This document shows, in pieces, positions 46,001-61,000 of a stretch of 64,000 nt of DNA. This DNA is from Pyxicephalus adspersus (lineage: Eukaryota; Chordata; Amphibia; Anura; Pyxicephalidae). Position 1 is the first letter of the stretch, and each line of letters begins with the position of its first letter. The position numbers were made by a program, and so were the translations under genes. A model generated the notes under the pieces. That model was given only the letters and a program-made list of their open reading frames with translations, did not search any database and was not told where the DNA came from. The stretch lies in contig NC_092859.1 of NCBI RefSeq assembly GCF_032062135.1, positions 123,158,666 to 123,222,665 on the forward strand. The letters run 5' to 3'.

Positions 46001-49000
46001 TTGCCTAATGTTGTTTTTTGGCAAATAAGTGAGGAAAGTCTCCCTAACTCGACACAAAAGAAAAAAGTGTTTTTTGTATTGAGAATTAAAATATTCTTAA
46101 TAGGTTTATGTGTCATCTGGAAACATTAAAGATTCAAATAGATTCATTGGCTACAGCACACAATTTACCTTTAAATAGCAAGCTCTGGAAGCTAAGGTAT
46201 ACATATAAAGAGATGTCATTGGTTGTCCGGTTTTTCTTTTTTTTTTCTTTTTATTTTCTTAGTTTTATGATATGCATGAGCACCTACAGATTGTAATAAT
46301 ATAGGCAAACCACAAGGTTATTATAAGAAATAAGTTTAATGCCACTAAATTGTGTATGGCGTTTTGCAAAATAGTTGGACATAATTATGTTATAAATATT
46401 AGCCCAATGATCCGATTTAGTCCTGTTACAAGAAAGTACAGTTATTGTGGATGTCTTTAGCTGTGCATTTGCCAGGTATTCGGTTTACACAGAGAGTAGG
46501 TTGTAAATGCTAACTTTGGCATGCTGTAGGCATTCATCTCTGATAGCTACTAATTCCTCTTGATTAATTGTCTTTAAGTGGAAAAGATTTATTAGTGGGT
46601 TTGCAGTTGGTCCAAAAATCTTAACCCATAATTCCCTGTGTAAAGTAAGGCAAGAAGAGGCTAGAGGGACTTTTCCATAATATACATTGGTTGCAAACAC
46701 AATTTATTTTTTTATTATTATTAATAAACAGGATTTATATAGCTCCAACATATTACGCAGCACTGTACAATGATATTTCTTTTTAATTGATGTTTATTTT
46801 TTTTTTAATGGTCAATTAAATGTATGTTAAACCAAAAAATGTGAAACAGCTGGATGATTTTCATAGATAGATATGCATTTAAAGGAATGGGTTCAGAGGG
46901 AAATACATAGATTTTTACTTTGCTGACTACCTTATAAAGGTGTCATTCTCCTTCATGAATTAATAGGTTCCTGAATTCCTGATGTGTAATTGTTTTAAGT
47001 AAGTGACTCCCAGAGAACTGACAGTGGACCTAAGCACAAAAAGTTCCTTATGGCCTTGTGGGCTAAATCCATTGGCCCCAGCAAAATATGATTATTAAGG
47101 TGGTATTATTTTGTAAGGATTTTATGTTGAATGTGTCACAAATGCTGGGAGTAGTGAAGTTTAACTTTTGAAGGCATTTTCCACAGTAACAGAACATCAA
47201 CTGCTTAGCATGAACTTTCAATTTCACATATTGAATTTTTTCCTAACATAGACCAAGCAAAAAAATCAAGGATAGTGCTTGTGGGTGGATCTGTCGGGCT
47301 GCCAGTCTGTTGCTCAAACATTTAGTTTCCCATTGTGTGAGCATAAAAAAAGGAAATGAGGATTTGTCTGTAAAGGCCCGTACACACGTCAGATTTTTAT
47401 CGCCCGATAATCGGCATCGGCCAGATATCGGGCGAAAATCTGCCGTGTGTACAGTCGGTGTCGTTCATCGTCCGAACGACCGTCCTGGCGGATCCACGGA
47501 CGATGACCGATTCTAATGCAAGGGAAGGGGGAGAGCGCGCAGCAGGGTGCCGCTCCGTCGCTCCCCCCCTCCCCTCTCCATAGAGCAAGAACGGTGCTGT
47601 ATGTACAGCACCGTTCATGCATCGTGCAGTCCTTTGTCGTTGGAAAGGATCGTGAAAGACACTTTCCAACGACAAAAATTGCAAGTGTGTACGCAGCTTA
47701 AGCGGTACAGAAAAAAAAAACTTTGATACATTGGTTACCATTGTAACTTTTTGTGAGGAGTACAACAACAAGACTCTCTGAAAGTAGACTATGCAATATA
47801 AAAAATTATTCTTTTCATATATTTTTACTTAAATCTTGATTATCATTTAAGTATTGTACAAATCACTTCTGCCTTTGTACTTGCTAAAATAAAGACTTTC
47901 CACAGCTTTCTTCCTCCTTGTACAAGTGACTGTCCTTCTTTGCCCCCTCATTCTTTAGTTATCTGCAGTGCTTTTTATTAATATTTGTGCATTTTCAGGA
48001 ATATATTTAAATTGAATAACATTTTAAAATATCTTCAGTATAACCCATTGGTCACAGGACTTGTTTATTAGTAGGGGGTGGCAAGGGGGCAGGTAGGTTG
48101 CACATAACTGATCCAGATGCTGGCATGTCCACCAGGGCACTGTAGTGGTGCATTTCATCTTCTATTACTAGTGTATGGGCCGCTATGGGCATGTAATTAA
48201 CACTTTCTGCCTTCTTGCCTTTGCATTACTTACCTACAAGCCTTGTGTGTCCACCTCCAAGTTTCTCATACTAGTCCTGTACGTTAGAGCTTTAGAGACA
48301 GTGAATCTTGAGAATGATTGCATTTTTTTCCCTAAAATTCTGTTCGGAGTTGTTCTTGCTATGTAGGTTTGTTAGCTGCACTTCACACCGTGTGTAATTC
48401 ACAAGGCCATCAGACATAGACTTGTCTGTTTTTTTGGGTTCTGTCCTATTCAGTTTAATGAATAGGATCAAGGTTGCTATGTGGCTGTATTGTTGTATAA
48501 GATTCATCAACCAACTTTCTTATAGTGAACGAAGCCTTATTTCCTGCCTCGGTCTGACAGACTACAGTGTATGGGAGATTTTCATAGCTTGAAAGATTCA
48601 TTAACATACAATTTCCCAGTAAAGAACATATGTTGGTGAATATTTGTAATGGTTCTTGACATGGCAAATGTACCCAATATGGCAGTAATTTGCTGGTCAA
48701 GCTGCAACAAATGTCCGTATCAGTATGTCCCCTAGACTATTTTCATGTAATTGCCTGTACTGTGACACTCATACAGGTCCATTGCTACACTGTTTGACCT
48801 CCACCTTGACATATACATGCTGATATGTTATATATTTGGAATCCAGTAGCATTATGTGCAGAAGCAGATACTCCGACCTGCTGAGAAACATTATACCCTA
48901 CTCTATAATAGCCTGCCGTAGGTGTGAAATTAACAAACATACCCTTAAGATCTGCTGTCACGCAATGTCAAAGTCAGTTCAGTTTAATGCACAGAAATCA

Positions 49001-52000
49001 CAAATCTGTCAAATATTATATTTTACACAGGCCGTGTGCTGAACTGGCTCGAAGACAAAAATGTGTCTGTGGATGGTGTTGAAAAAAATGAGTACAAAAA
49101 AAAATCTAACTTGTGGACAGACAAGACTTGGCTGGTTTCTACGCAGAGCTCAGCCTTTGCTTGAAATGTCCTAATTTATTCCTAAATTCTTCGTATTTCA
49201 GTAGGAGGGTGCGGAGCTGTGGTTGCAGCCTGGGCTGTGAGTGTTTGCTCTGCTCCCAGCTTAGCATGTAACTAAATAAAAATAAACCTGTAAGTCAATT
49301 ATCTCTTTCCAGTAAAAACATAGTGGCTTTAAAAACTTCAACTCTGAAGAAGGCACTTCCCTCAGAAGTAAACACTGGTTAGTGAGGTTCTTAGAGCTGA
49401 ACTCCAGTCAGAAAAAAAAATATTCACACCAATCCAGTTATTTAACTGTAAAAATAATTAGGAGCATATTTATTAAGAGTTTGTTTGGTGAATTAGATCC
49501 CTGAAAGTGCTGTTTTTTAAAATTCTTTACTAACTGAGATGGGGGGCGCATGCACATGAGCGGTAACTAGAGATAAGGAGAGGGGTCCATTCACGTCAAT
49601 GTAACTAGAGATGAAGGGGGGTGCTCATGCACATAAATGGTAACTAGAGATGGGGGGTGCTCAGACACGTAAATGGTAACTAGGGATGGGGGAGGGGGTG
49701 CACATTCACTTGAACAGTGAATGGTTTGGTCATTATTATGGTACTTGGGGGGGGATATGCACCTATTCAGTCTAGTGAGGGCATTTTAATGGTAGGAGAT
49801 TGGGTATTATCTATGACTAATATGTACGTTGGCTTTAGGAAATCAGATGACTTACACCCGAGACAAACGGTTGTGCTCATCGTTGACAAAAATCCAAATT
49901 GTTCAACAAGCCCCTGCCCCGGTGGATTGACGAACGGCCAACTGGAAACGACTGCTGTATCCTTGTATGAAGGAGAGCACAGCGAGATGCTGCCTGCTTG
50001 TACTCTTCGTTAAATAAAATGCTTATATAGCACTCATTCATTGGTCTCTAATTGGAAATTATCACAAAGGTTTGTTTCCAGTGACAGTTATTAGACATCC
50101 ATCTGATATCCGTACAAAGCTTTACAAAGATACACTGTAGGTGCGTTCCTATTGCCTGGTGGTGTAACAATACCCAGTCAGAAGGTGCTTGCTTGCTATG
50201 TACCTTTTAGTAACCACCTGAAATCTATAATTAGTATTCATTAGTTACCGATCATTCAGTACTGACTTCATATATTAAACATAACTGTACTTCAATTTTG
50301 CCCCTGGCCACAAACACTTGATTGGATAATGTTACAAAGGTAAAGTACAGGACAACATTTAGGCAGATTTATTACTTTGTTTGCTGTTCACTTCGAGGTA
50401 TGTCCACCCATGTCTGAAAGCAGAATTAGTCTGGTATAACCTGCAATAGGTGGTTGAAAAATATTCACATTCACACAAGAATTCCAAATTCTCCTAATGC
50501 CTGTTACAAGTTTGTGACTCAAAACTGTATTGAGGCTTCAGTCAGGCTGATAGCAGTGTTAAACCCAGGCCTTTTTTAAGCTTAGTGGGAAGAAATTGTA
50601 GGTGGGTGGCAGCCCCTGTATTGTGACCCAGTAACCACCCAAAAACAGACGGTGGTTACTGAAAAGTGCCAGGTGGTGCACCCAGCTAAAGGGGGCTAGG
50701 GAGAACACTGAGATAGTATATGAAGAAGGTGGTCAGCAGTAAGGTGTCACCTATACAACATTTAATACTTTTACTGATCAGCAGTGGAATATACACAAAC
50801 TTATGGCTTGCTATTCCTTAGTTGTTGTATAGTCACATATTCAGTGTTCGAGAACTATTACTATGAAAGAATGTTATCATTGTACTATGGCCACTTCCCA
50901 AACACAAACCATAATCCTGCTTTTATTTTGCATTCTGCTGGCATTCTTGTGTTGTACCAAGATGTTTTTTCAGCTGTCACTTTTCTTGATAGGCATGTGC
51001 AAGGAAAAATTCCTTTGTGTTTGTACAGACTGGTATTATTATCAGTCTCATATAACTGTTTGGGCTGTTTTTTGTTTTTTTTACTGGAGGTGAAAGAGAA
51101 CGACAACATTGTTTTTTTGTGTTTTTCTTTCTTTTATCTGTACAATGTGATGGCAGACATCTAACTCTGAGCAGAGCTGGATTGGGAGGCTGTCCAGCCT
51201 TATTCTACAAATACTTCAGATCAAGAAAAGTACACATAGTAGTCCAAGTGTTTGTTTACTACAGTGCTCAGCGCAGCTGTGCGGTTTGTCTGGTAATCTA
51301 AATCCAGAGAATCGTGTATTGCATGAAGCATTTGAATTTATAAGTTTGAGGGAGAAAAACATTGTGGTTGATAAATCTTGTCAATGTAAATCTGCTGAGC
51401 TCATGATTGGGGTAACTTAAAAATATTTTACGGATGGCTTCAGCTCGTGCTTTTTTTTTTTTTTTCTTTATACAGCTCTAACCAAATGTGGTCATTTGGA
51501 AACAAACATGGCAAGACATTTGAGAAGCTTTGTTGAGGTTGAAAGATAGAATTGCTGCTGGAGGCTTGGTTGGAGAGATTTCTCCACTTCCATGTCCCTC
51601 TGGATGCCTTGTAGACTGGGTCCCCTAAAAAACATTCTGGTTTTGACCACTTTTTCATCTTGTTTTTTTCTGTGCTTTACATTGATAGTTGATTAAAGTT
51701 GGGATCTTGTGATACACCATATGGCCAAAAGTTTGTGGACAGTTAACCTTCTGCACAAAGCCAGGGCAATATAATGTAAGTTTGGTGTAGAGGTACTTGG
51801 TTTCACAGAGCCCTTACCTCAGCCTCACTGTGTACTTTTGGGATGAATGTAAATAGTTAGAAAGATCTGCTTGACCCAACATCTGTACCTCATATCAAAT
51901 GTTTTCCTGGAGGAACGGTCGCAAAATCTTAGACACTCCAGAATCTCATTCCCAAATCAGAGTGATTTTGGTTAACATGGGTTTGTGAAAAAAATATCTT

Positions 52001-55000
52001 CATTAACGTGACTGTTAAAACAAGTGAAATAACAGTAATTTTCCCTTTTGTTGCTATACCATTCACCCCTTTTCTTATATTAATATATTTTTATATCTGT
52101 ATATTATTATATCTTATATTTTTCTTATGGAAAACATGGATGCGGATGCCCCCCATGCTTTCAAAGGTTCCTAAAATTGTCAGGAAGCTGTAAATAATGG
52201 TTTTCACCAAAAATGATGAAGTTAAACTTTTAAAAAAAATCTGAATTTTGATATTGAATTTCCAAATCAGGTTGGATTTGTTAACCCAACCTGGATTGTT
52301 TTCATTCTCTTATCCAGTTGTCCAGTTGATCCATTCTCGTATCTTAACAGAATAGCTTAGATTGTTGTAACTGCAGACAAACATGTTTTGAAATGGGGGT
52401 AATAGGTGTACAAAAACATTTGGCAATATAGTTTTCTGTTATTCTTTAACAGTGTAAGCTCAGTATGAGAATCAACAAATCTTTGTACCAAGGCTCGGTA
52501 AATTTATTGATATTGTAGGGAATCTCCAGGGAACTGCCGAAGTACGAACTTCAAAAAATATATATATTTGCTGATTTAGCTCCCAGGGATTTGTATTTTG
52601 GCTAGCTTTATTTGTAATGAAATATTATCAGTGTGTTTTTAAAATATATATGCACGTAATATTACTGTAAAGTGATAACAGCAGGTGAGTCATTGAAGTT
52701 TTCTTCTTGGGGGGTTAGACTTTTACTTTGATAGTTGGTTACAATGAACATTGGTGATGTTGTCTTTGTTGTAGTACAAAGCAGTGTCCAACAAATGCGT
52801 ACAAATTCAGCTTGCGTATACCCATTGCGGAATTGTTCTGGACCATAAATTATATCCAACAGTTTCTGATTTGTTGCTCCAAGTAAAGCGGAAGTAAACC
52901 CGAAACTAACACAAAACAATAAAATCGCACTTGCCTTCTATCCTGCAGAACAGTCTATCCATCCGGAAGTTTCTTCCAATGGGTCCCGCGTTGTTCTGGT
53001 GTCTGTCTTTGGCCCGGCACAGAGGAAGGTGTTGTCATCTTCTCCTTTTTTTTTTTTACGCATTCTTCTTCCTATGTCACCCAAACTCGCTCTGCGCACT
53101 TTTTTCCCTATTGATGAAAGGGCTCATTCTGCGCATGCCTTAAATGCTCGAGCATGCGCAGAAGGAACAGCCAGGAGCCTCCTGGTATGCGTGTCCTAGG
53201 TGTCTCGGTAAGCTCTGTGCTGCTATTCATTCTTGATTGCCTAGGCGGTTAAGAATAACGAGGGCAGTGCTGCACCCTTTTTTTTTTTTTTTTTTTATGA
53301 AGGTTGTTGCACTGTTACTGTGCCACAGTATACGGATAAAAGATTTAAACTAGTATTTCTAGAATCTTAACATTGGCAACCCACCTATATTTCTCATTAC
53401 AGATGGACCTTTTTTTTTTTTCTTCTATTGATTTGCACCACATCTGTTAATCTGTATTATGCAACATATAAAAATTATTAATAGAATAACAACTATTGTG
53501 ATGTTAGAACATATTACTGAAAGACTATCCACATACAAATGTTCCAATTTTTAGTAGTTTAGGAACAGTTATCATGTATATTATTCATATAGGAGACAAA
53601 AAAATGATTAACAAATATTCAAAACGTTATTAATCCACATACATTAAAAAACACAACTGTAGATTAAAAGATAAAAATTGAATAAACCCTTCAATAGTTA
53701 TACATTTCTTTAGCAATTGTTCCAGGGTGGTTCATATACAGAATACCCCTTCACCAAATTTAAAAAAAATGGTTGAAATTGTTAAAGTAGTGAAACTTCA
53801 TGGTAATGTTGAATGATGTTGAAAATCCTTCAATGCCAAAATGTTTGAGTGCCCTTTTTGCTTTATTGTTATAAACATATTACTGAAAGTTTTGAGTTTT
53901 TCCACCATGGTGATTAGTTCTGGTATATAAAGCCATGAGTAGTAGAAAGCGAGAACATAATCATAACTTTTGTCATCTAGTGAAACATTTCCTTATTCAT
54001 ATTCAGCCCACCTTCTTAGTTTTCTGAGTTGTCACTGTTGCCTAGAAACATACAAAATTATAAGGATGCTTTAATTCCATACTAATGAGGCCCGTGGTTT
54101 CTTTTGCAATGGAAGATGAGTCACAGCCGCTACAATCATAAAACTATGCTAGTTTTCTTGATTTATTTTTCCTTTGAGGTGGTAGACAACGAAGCAAAGG
54201 GACAATCCTTGGCAAAACTTTGAAGAACCTTCTAGTGATTGCAACGTATTGTTTGTGATTTGTTATGATGATACGTCATGCAGTTTCCATATACTAAATT
54301 TGCAGGAAGATGTAACTTGCTGAACCTATTCTCCTGTATATGAATTAATCATTTATTTTTTATTCTCAGATCCTGTACATTCTGCCAAGGTCAGACAATG
54401 AATTGTGTGTTCATAGACCTTTCATAAAGTGGAATGTTGCTGGCACAATCTTGTAAGGATGACTAAGAATTCATGCATGTGTCAGCCATTCTGCTTCCAA
54501 GATGCAAAGAATTTCTGGAAGAATCCACAGTTATTTTTTTTATTTTACATTTTTAGATATTGCTCCTGATTTTGATGTGTGTGCGCTGCCAAAAAAGGCC
54601 CCTACATACACACAGCCAAAACATTAAAACTTCTAAAAGGTGGAGTAAAAAAAAATATATTGATTACATAACTAAAAAAGAATCTGACAAAGGTGGGATG
54701 CAACTGAACAGATTAGTTCAGGAAAACCAGGCAAGTGTAAAAATGTGATTGACCTGGACAAAAGCCAATTGTAATGGTTTGATACTTAGGTCAGAGTATC
54801 TCCGAATCGGCAGATGGTTTGCAGTGTTCTGGTGTGTGGTAAGAAGGACAATTGTTGAAGCGGAGAAAGGGTTAGGGGCGTCCAAAGTTTAATATTATGT
54901 GTGATGGTCAAGGTGGAGGAAGATCATCTGGTCTGAATCTACAGAGCTCCAATTTCATATCCACAGTCTGTACAGCACCAAAAGCTTGGAAGCAGTTTGA

Positions 55001-58000
55001 CCTAAAGAATCTACTACTAACATCTTATTGCCATATAAAACGAGAGATCTTCAGAAGTTCTGTGGAGTTGGTGAATTGATGAGTTGGAGCTGATTTGAGG
55101 ACAAAGGGGGGGAGCTCTTATTATTAGTGTGTAGTATGTGTGGCTTTTCATGATGCTACTCGCACCCTGGACCAGAATAGAACCGTGGTACATTTCAGTT
55201 CTGATGTTTTTACTCAACTCAGCCATACAGGTACCAGGCCTGAAGCGGTACATAGAGCAAGAGATTAGCCTTATTTGTCGTGTCCTCCCATCAGAATATA
55301 AACAACAAGCTGTTAGATTATAACTTTTAGGCTACGTACACACGTGCAATAATTGTTGTTGGAAGGGATCTTTCACAATCCTTTCCAATGACAGTACATA
55401 CAGTACTATTCTGTTCTATGGAGAGGGGAGGGGGAGAACAACGGAGCGGCACCCCACTGTGCTCTCTCCTCTTCACTTTTATCATGATTGTTCCCCATTT
55501 GTCATTTATGGATCTGCCAGGACGGAATGACGAGCACTGTACACACGCTAGATTCTTGTCTGATATCAGCCCTGAGGCAAACATCAGACAAGAATCATCT
55601 GACGTATGTACGTAGCCTTAGTCTTTGTTGTGATCCTTGAGGATCTTATTCTGAAAAATTTACCTTAGCAGGAAGTCAAGCATGGCTAGTTTTAAAGCTC
55701 ATTTACAGTTTAAGAATCTGTGTATAGTGTAATATCTATAGCCTGGGCAAGTCAAACTCGGATAATTGCACCATTTGCATTTGAAAAATAACATCTGTTT
55801 GATATGGTAATGAACACAGAGATGAATAAATGTGTGCCCTTTACATAGGCGTGTAGCAGAGCTTTACCAGAAATTAAAGCTGACATTTATCTGTTTGAAC
55901 CCGAAAAAATCTATAGTACCCTATACTGTTGCTCCAAATGATAGAAAATATGTCGCCAGCATGTTGTCCTTTTTTACAAATCACATAGATCAACCCATAT
56001 ATATCAGATGAGCTTTTATTATGGGGAAGGGTGGAGAGCATTTCAGCTTCTGTTGCTCTCAATGATTTGTTTAAAAATAAAAGTAAAATGTATTCATTAT
56101 GCACCCCCATCCAAACCTGTTTGATTCTAGGCAGGTGCCTTGCTTCTTTCCACTTGCTATAAAATAAGGGTGAACCTGGATTTGCAAGTGTTGGATTTTC
56201 TTCATTTGTATTGGGGAATTGTAGTATTTAGCTTGCATTGTGTAGCCTGTTTTTGCTGTCTTCTGTAGGAGTTCTGACGTTTTCTATTCATAATGATATG
56301 CAAGTTATTTGGTAATTTTCTTTTTGTATTTTAACATTCTTTTCTGGCAATTCCTGACTTGGATCTAATACAGCATGTTTTTATTGTTGTGAGTCACATG
56401 CCATTCAGCTCAGTGTCTGGGACAAGTTGTATCCATTTTGTTTTAGCAGAACAATGTGTGCCACTGAGCGGCGGGAAAGGGGAAGAATTTTGGTGGCAAA
56501 AACTCTGGAATCATAACTTTTTAGATGGCCCCTATTTAGAGGTTTAAAATCAAATTTTTGTTTTTTTGAAAGAAATGTATTGTTTGTAAAAATAAGTGGG
56601 GAACCACTTAGGACTGTTGCACAAAGGTATCTCTTCTTGAAAGGGGAGGAAAATGTGCAGACTTGGAAAGTGTGTGACACCAGTAAAGTGGAAGTAAATA
56701 TAAAGCTTAGTTCTTGATTGTCACCTGAAATAAACCATTGCGCTCATCAAAAATCTGATGTGTACACCAATTTCCCAGTGTCATTTATCCTTCTGCCCTG
56801 GCGAATTGATGGAACACTGATCAGTAACATCCACTTTACATTGAAGGGGAGCACAGGGGGGTGCTGCTTATTCATCCTCCACTTTCCCCTTCCCACATAG
56901 CAGGACAGCTCTTGGTGTACAGTGCTTGTTTCCTTGTCTGTCACAAGAAACAATTATGAAAGATCACCTCCAGCAACAGTTACTTGACGTCTGTACAGGC
57001 ATTAGATTCATTTTGATTGGTAGTTCCCATTGACCAGGAAATGCTGCAGTCAGCTCCCCATTGTGATGAGAATGTTTCTTTGATGTAAAATGAGATACCT
57101 CTAATTGCTAAGTAAACAATACGGCAAGATTCTCCATGGCCAACAGACTGTAAAATGCACAGCCCTCTGTCTGCTTAGGATTTAACCCAACCATGTAATA
57201 TGGCTGAAAAATCACTAATTTGCTATTAAATAGGAAGTATTGTGTGATTTACGTAGATGAGATTACTTTGAGACAAAATCAGGTAGGATAAGCATATGGA
57301 TAAGAAGAAGTTGGAAAACAGGTTTTATTATACATTGTGTCTGACTGTAAAGCTGTGATCATTTCCAGTGACAGATAATCGGGGACTGTACACAGCACAA
57401 TTCTGTTCTATGGGAGGGTGAAGGAGCAGCACCCTTTTGTGTTCTCATTCCATAGGAAAGCACAGTCATCAATCTGCCAGACATCATTGGACCTCTGTAT
57501 ACCTGTCAGATTTTCGATTACTATTCACCTGCGGATAACTTTAGATAGGAGTTTGCTTTTCATGTCCCTGGAAAACATCAATCTACTAAGTGACGCTACC
57601 AAACCCCTTTTATAAGTCAGTCCTATTTACACCCTGGTCAACTCTCTATATGAGAATATAGACGATTCGGTGATACAAGTAGCTCAGCCGTAAACACAAA
57701 GTTCAGCCTAATAGGGTAATGATATAATGAGACTTTCCCACTGGGATCCTGGATAGCGGCAATCATCGTTCAGCGGAAGGGGAAGGATCCCTCTCTTAGC
57801 TCTATACAGAAATATTCTCTCAATTATTTTGTGAGATCTGCCGAATATGAATTGTCATTATTAGAACAGTAATTTCATGGTTATGTTACAGATTTTTACT
57901 TGTAAATAATTTAACAAAATTTATTTATTCATTATTCTTTTTTTTTTTTTTCCTGTAGTATGTTTGTGACTTGCTTGTGTGTGTGCAATAAAATGTTGGG

Positions 58001-61000
58001 TGGATTGGAACATTGTAATCTCCTGTTGATAAACATTATGTATCTGTAGTAGGTCAGGGTGGAGAAAGTTTTATTGTGTGCAATAAAATGTTGGGTGGAT
58101 TGGAACATTGTAATCTCCTGTTGATAAACATTATGTATCTGTAGTAGGTCAGGGTGGAGAAAGTTTTATTTATATATTGATATCAGAGAGCTCCGGATGA
58201 AGAAATTACTTTTCCTTCCCATGTGCCCGTGTATGACTCTGCGGTATGGGGTTGAGGAGGAGGACTTGGCACGTAACATTATGATTATGGAGGTGGAGGC
58301 ATAAAATAGCTTAGAGGGCAGGAGTAGAAATCTTCCTAAATCTGGTAATTGATGATGAAGTAAATTGAAAATGATTCACCTAAATGATTTCTGACATATG
58401 TCTTTCTGGCTGGAAAAACAAGGTTCCTGCTGAATTAATTTGTGCAAGGTGCAGATTTGTACTGGTGAGAAATCTAGTCCAGAGTCCGGATTTAAACTGG
58501 GTGTGTAAACATTTTAGGACAGGGTTGTGTGGAGCCAGGAGTAACTTTAGGTGTGGCTATGAACCCCATATTCCTTATGTTATCTGAAGGGTGAAGTTCT
58601 GATTACCATGGGAAGAGGAGTTTTTTTCCCACTAGACTCCAATAAATTGGTTTTGGCCAGAGTTTATCTGAGACCTAGAGAATATTTTAAAATGTAAAAC
58701 TAATCAGTCTTATAGTCATTGCAGCTGGAATCTTTGTAGGATGGTGGCTGTGTTTGTGCAGTCCAGAGTTTAGTGAAAAGCAAGTAATCATTAGTTTGTA
58801 ATTTAACTGATAAAATACAGCTAGAGCCAAGTGAAACTCCAGGCACATGGTTAAATCTATGAGTGAACTAGCAATGTTTACTGTACTACCTGCCAAAAAT
58901 GTTGTAATGTTGGCCAGCCATTCTTGTGACGCCCACTTCTTCCAGGCAGGGAACATCAACCTGTTGCTTCCTGGCTCTACTCACTGGACAGAGGAAGGCA
59001 GGAGCTATAGAAAGAGGAGTAACATAGGAAGATGGTAATTAGGAGCCATTTCTTTCCCCTTTGTTTGTGAAAAATTTGTGGAATTAAAAATATTTTCAAT
59101 GTATATATTTAGCTGTGTATTTATAAGCTTGCTTTGGCTTTTACTTTATTTGTTAAGCAAAACCAAGTAAATTCCAGCTATCTTAACCTAAAGTCCCAGG
59201 CTTAGGCTTATGTACACATGCTAGACTTTTGTCATTGGAAAGGATCTTTCAGGATCCTTTTCAATGACAAAAGACTGAAAGCTGCATGAACAAACGCTGT
59301 ACATACAGTGCCGTTCTGTTTTATGAAGAGAGGAGGAGGGGAGAACGAGCAAGGGGCACCCCGCTGCGTAGGACTGATCTATAAACAACATTGGACAAGC
59401 ACTGTACACACGTCAGATTCTCGTCTGATCCCAGCCCTAAAGTGATTATCGGAGGAGAGTCCTCTGATGTGTGTATGCAGCCTTAATATAGCAGTGCTTA
59501 AGGTACAAATTCAAATTCTGTAGGCCCAGGTCTGAACAATATCACTACTGGTGCTAAAACTGCCATTTTTGCATGCTTTATGTTCCTAATGCATGATTTG
59601 TTTTTGTATAGATTTAGGGTATACACCTTTCTGCTTTAAGTTTCCCTACTTTTGCTTTTCTTAGGTGAAATAATTGTGAATGAGGTAAACTTTGTCCGAA
59701 AATGCATTGCATCCGATACAAGTGTCTACGACCTGTGGGGGAAGCTGGTGTGCACCAACTTCAAGCTTTCCTTCATTACAGATAATCTTGTGCCATTTCA
59801 GGTATGTGCAATTTCTGCTGTTATAGTTTCTGAAAGTATTTTGTTTTATGCTGACTGTAACTGCAGACATACTCAAATCAATAGCCAGTTTTTATTACAA
59901 GTTCCAATAATAAAACCAAACTAGATGTAGTGATCCTGAAAAAAAAGTCCTTCTTAAGCTAAAGTGGAACAGGTAGGGGACAGGTGACATCTCTTCTGTA
60001 ATAAAATAAACTTACCTGCCTGTTCCCAATTTTTTCTGCAATGTGCACTGAGCTGCTCGTGTGCATCTAAATGTACAATGCCAGGTATCCTGGCGTGGAA
60101 TTAGCTCCCATGCACATGTATGAAAGTTTCATCATTCTGGTTTGACCAGTTTGGTTGGCTGAAGATCCTAAACTCTTGAAGAAGACGGGGTGAGGATGTT
60201 TCCGTCTGTGATAGAGCGAGAAGGAGGTGAGTGTATTTAGGTGAATGTTTAGGAAAATTGCAACCATGCAGATAAAGCTTTGTTACTGCAGAAGAGACAT
60301 ACGTTGCAAATTCTTTAAGCAACAAACAACCTGCCACTTACAATTTTTTTTTACTAGGTAAGTTTAGTTCCAAGTTACCTTTCTGAGTATATTGGTATTG
60401 TCAAAACCTGATGTATATATATTGTTACTCTAATTTTCCCAGTTGTGATGCCATTCAACTCTGCAAATGCTATATCCCATGTTTTAGAGATAATTTCTGC
60501 ATTTTGACTGCCTGGCCAACAATGCAAACATTTTTTTTTCCAGTCTCATGAAGCATCTTTCTTTGCCAATATTTGTTGCATTTTATTAAATGTGCAAAGA
60601 CCTCTTTGCAGCAGAGTGTTGTCTAGAATTTAGGAAGCAGATCCCTTGTACTTTTTCATTGCTGTTCTGTTCCATACTGTAAGCAATGTATAAATAATTA
60701 TGGTTTATCTTGTTGTATAGTGCATAGACATGTTTAGGTGATCATTTTCAGACAGTCACCCTCTAGGTCATGTATTTTAAGTAGGCATGTGGACATTAGT
60801 GGGAATCTGTCAGGACAGAAATGTTGAAGCTCCCATTACTGAAATTGGTTGGACTCTGAAGCAGTGATCCCTATTCTTCCATTAATTCTTAGTATGCCAC
60901 AACCTTGGAATAAGCATGTGAATATCTGCCATTACAGTGCTGTGAATGTTTGCTGAAGGTCAGTGACTCACCTAACAGTGAAGCAATGAAACACAAAGCT

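Larger units (their letters stand above)
34793..59664 (+). other. mtmr10 intron 2, 24.9 kb, repeat-rich
   Basis: No exon or other gene was recognised inside. Named repeats are listed separately. Stretches with nothing I can name include 34793-35270, 35660-36780, 37080-37970, 38150-40100, 40430-41310, 42200-44280, 46780-47370, 47705-49530, 50730-51700, 53330-54600, 55630-56720 and 58180-59200. An A- or T-run interrupts several of them. Confidence 0.7.
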
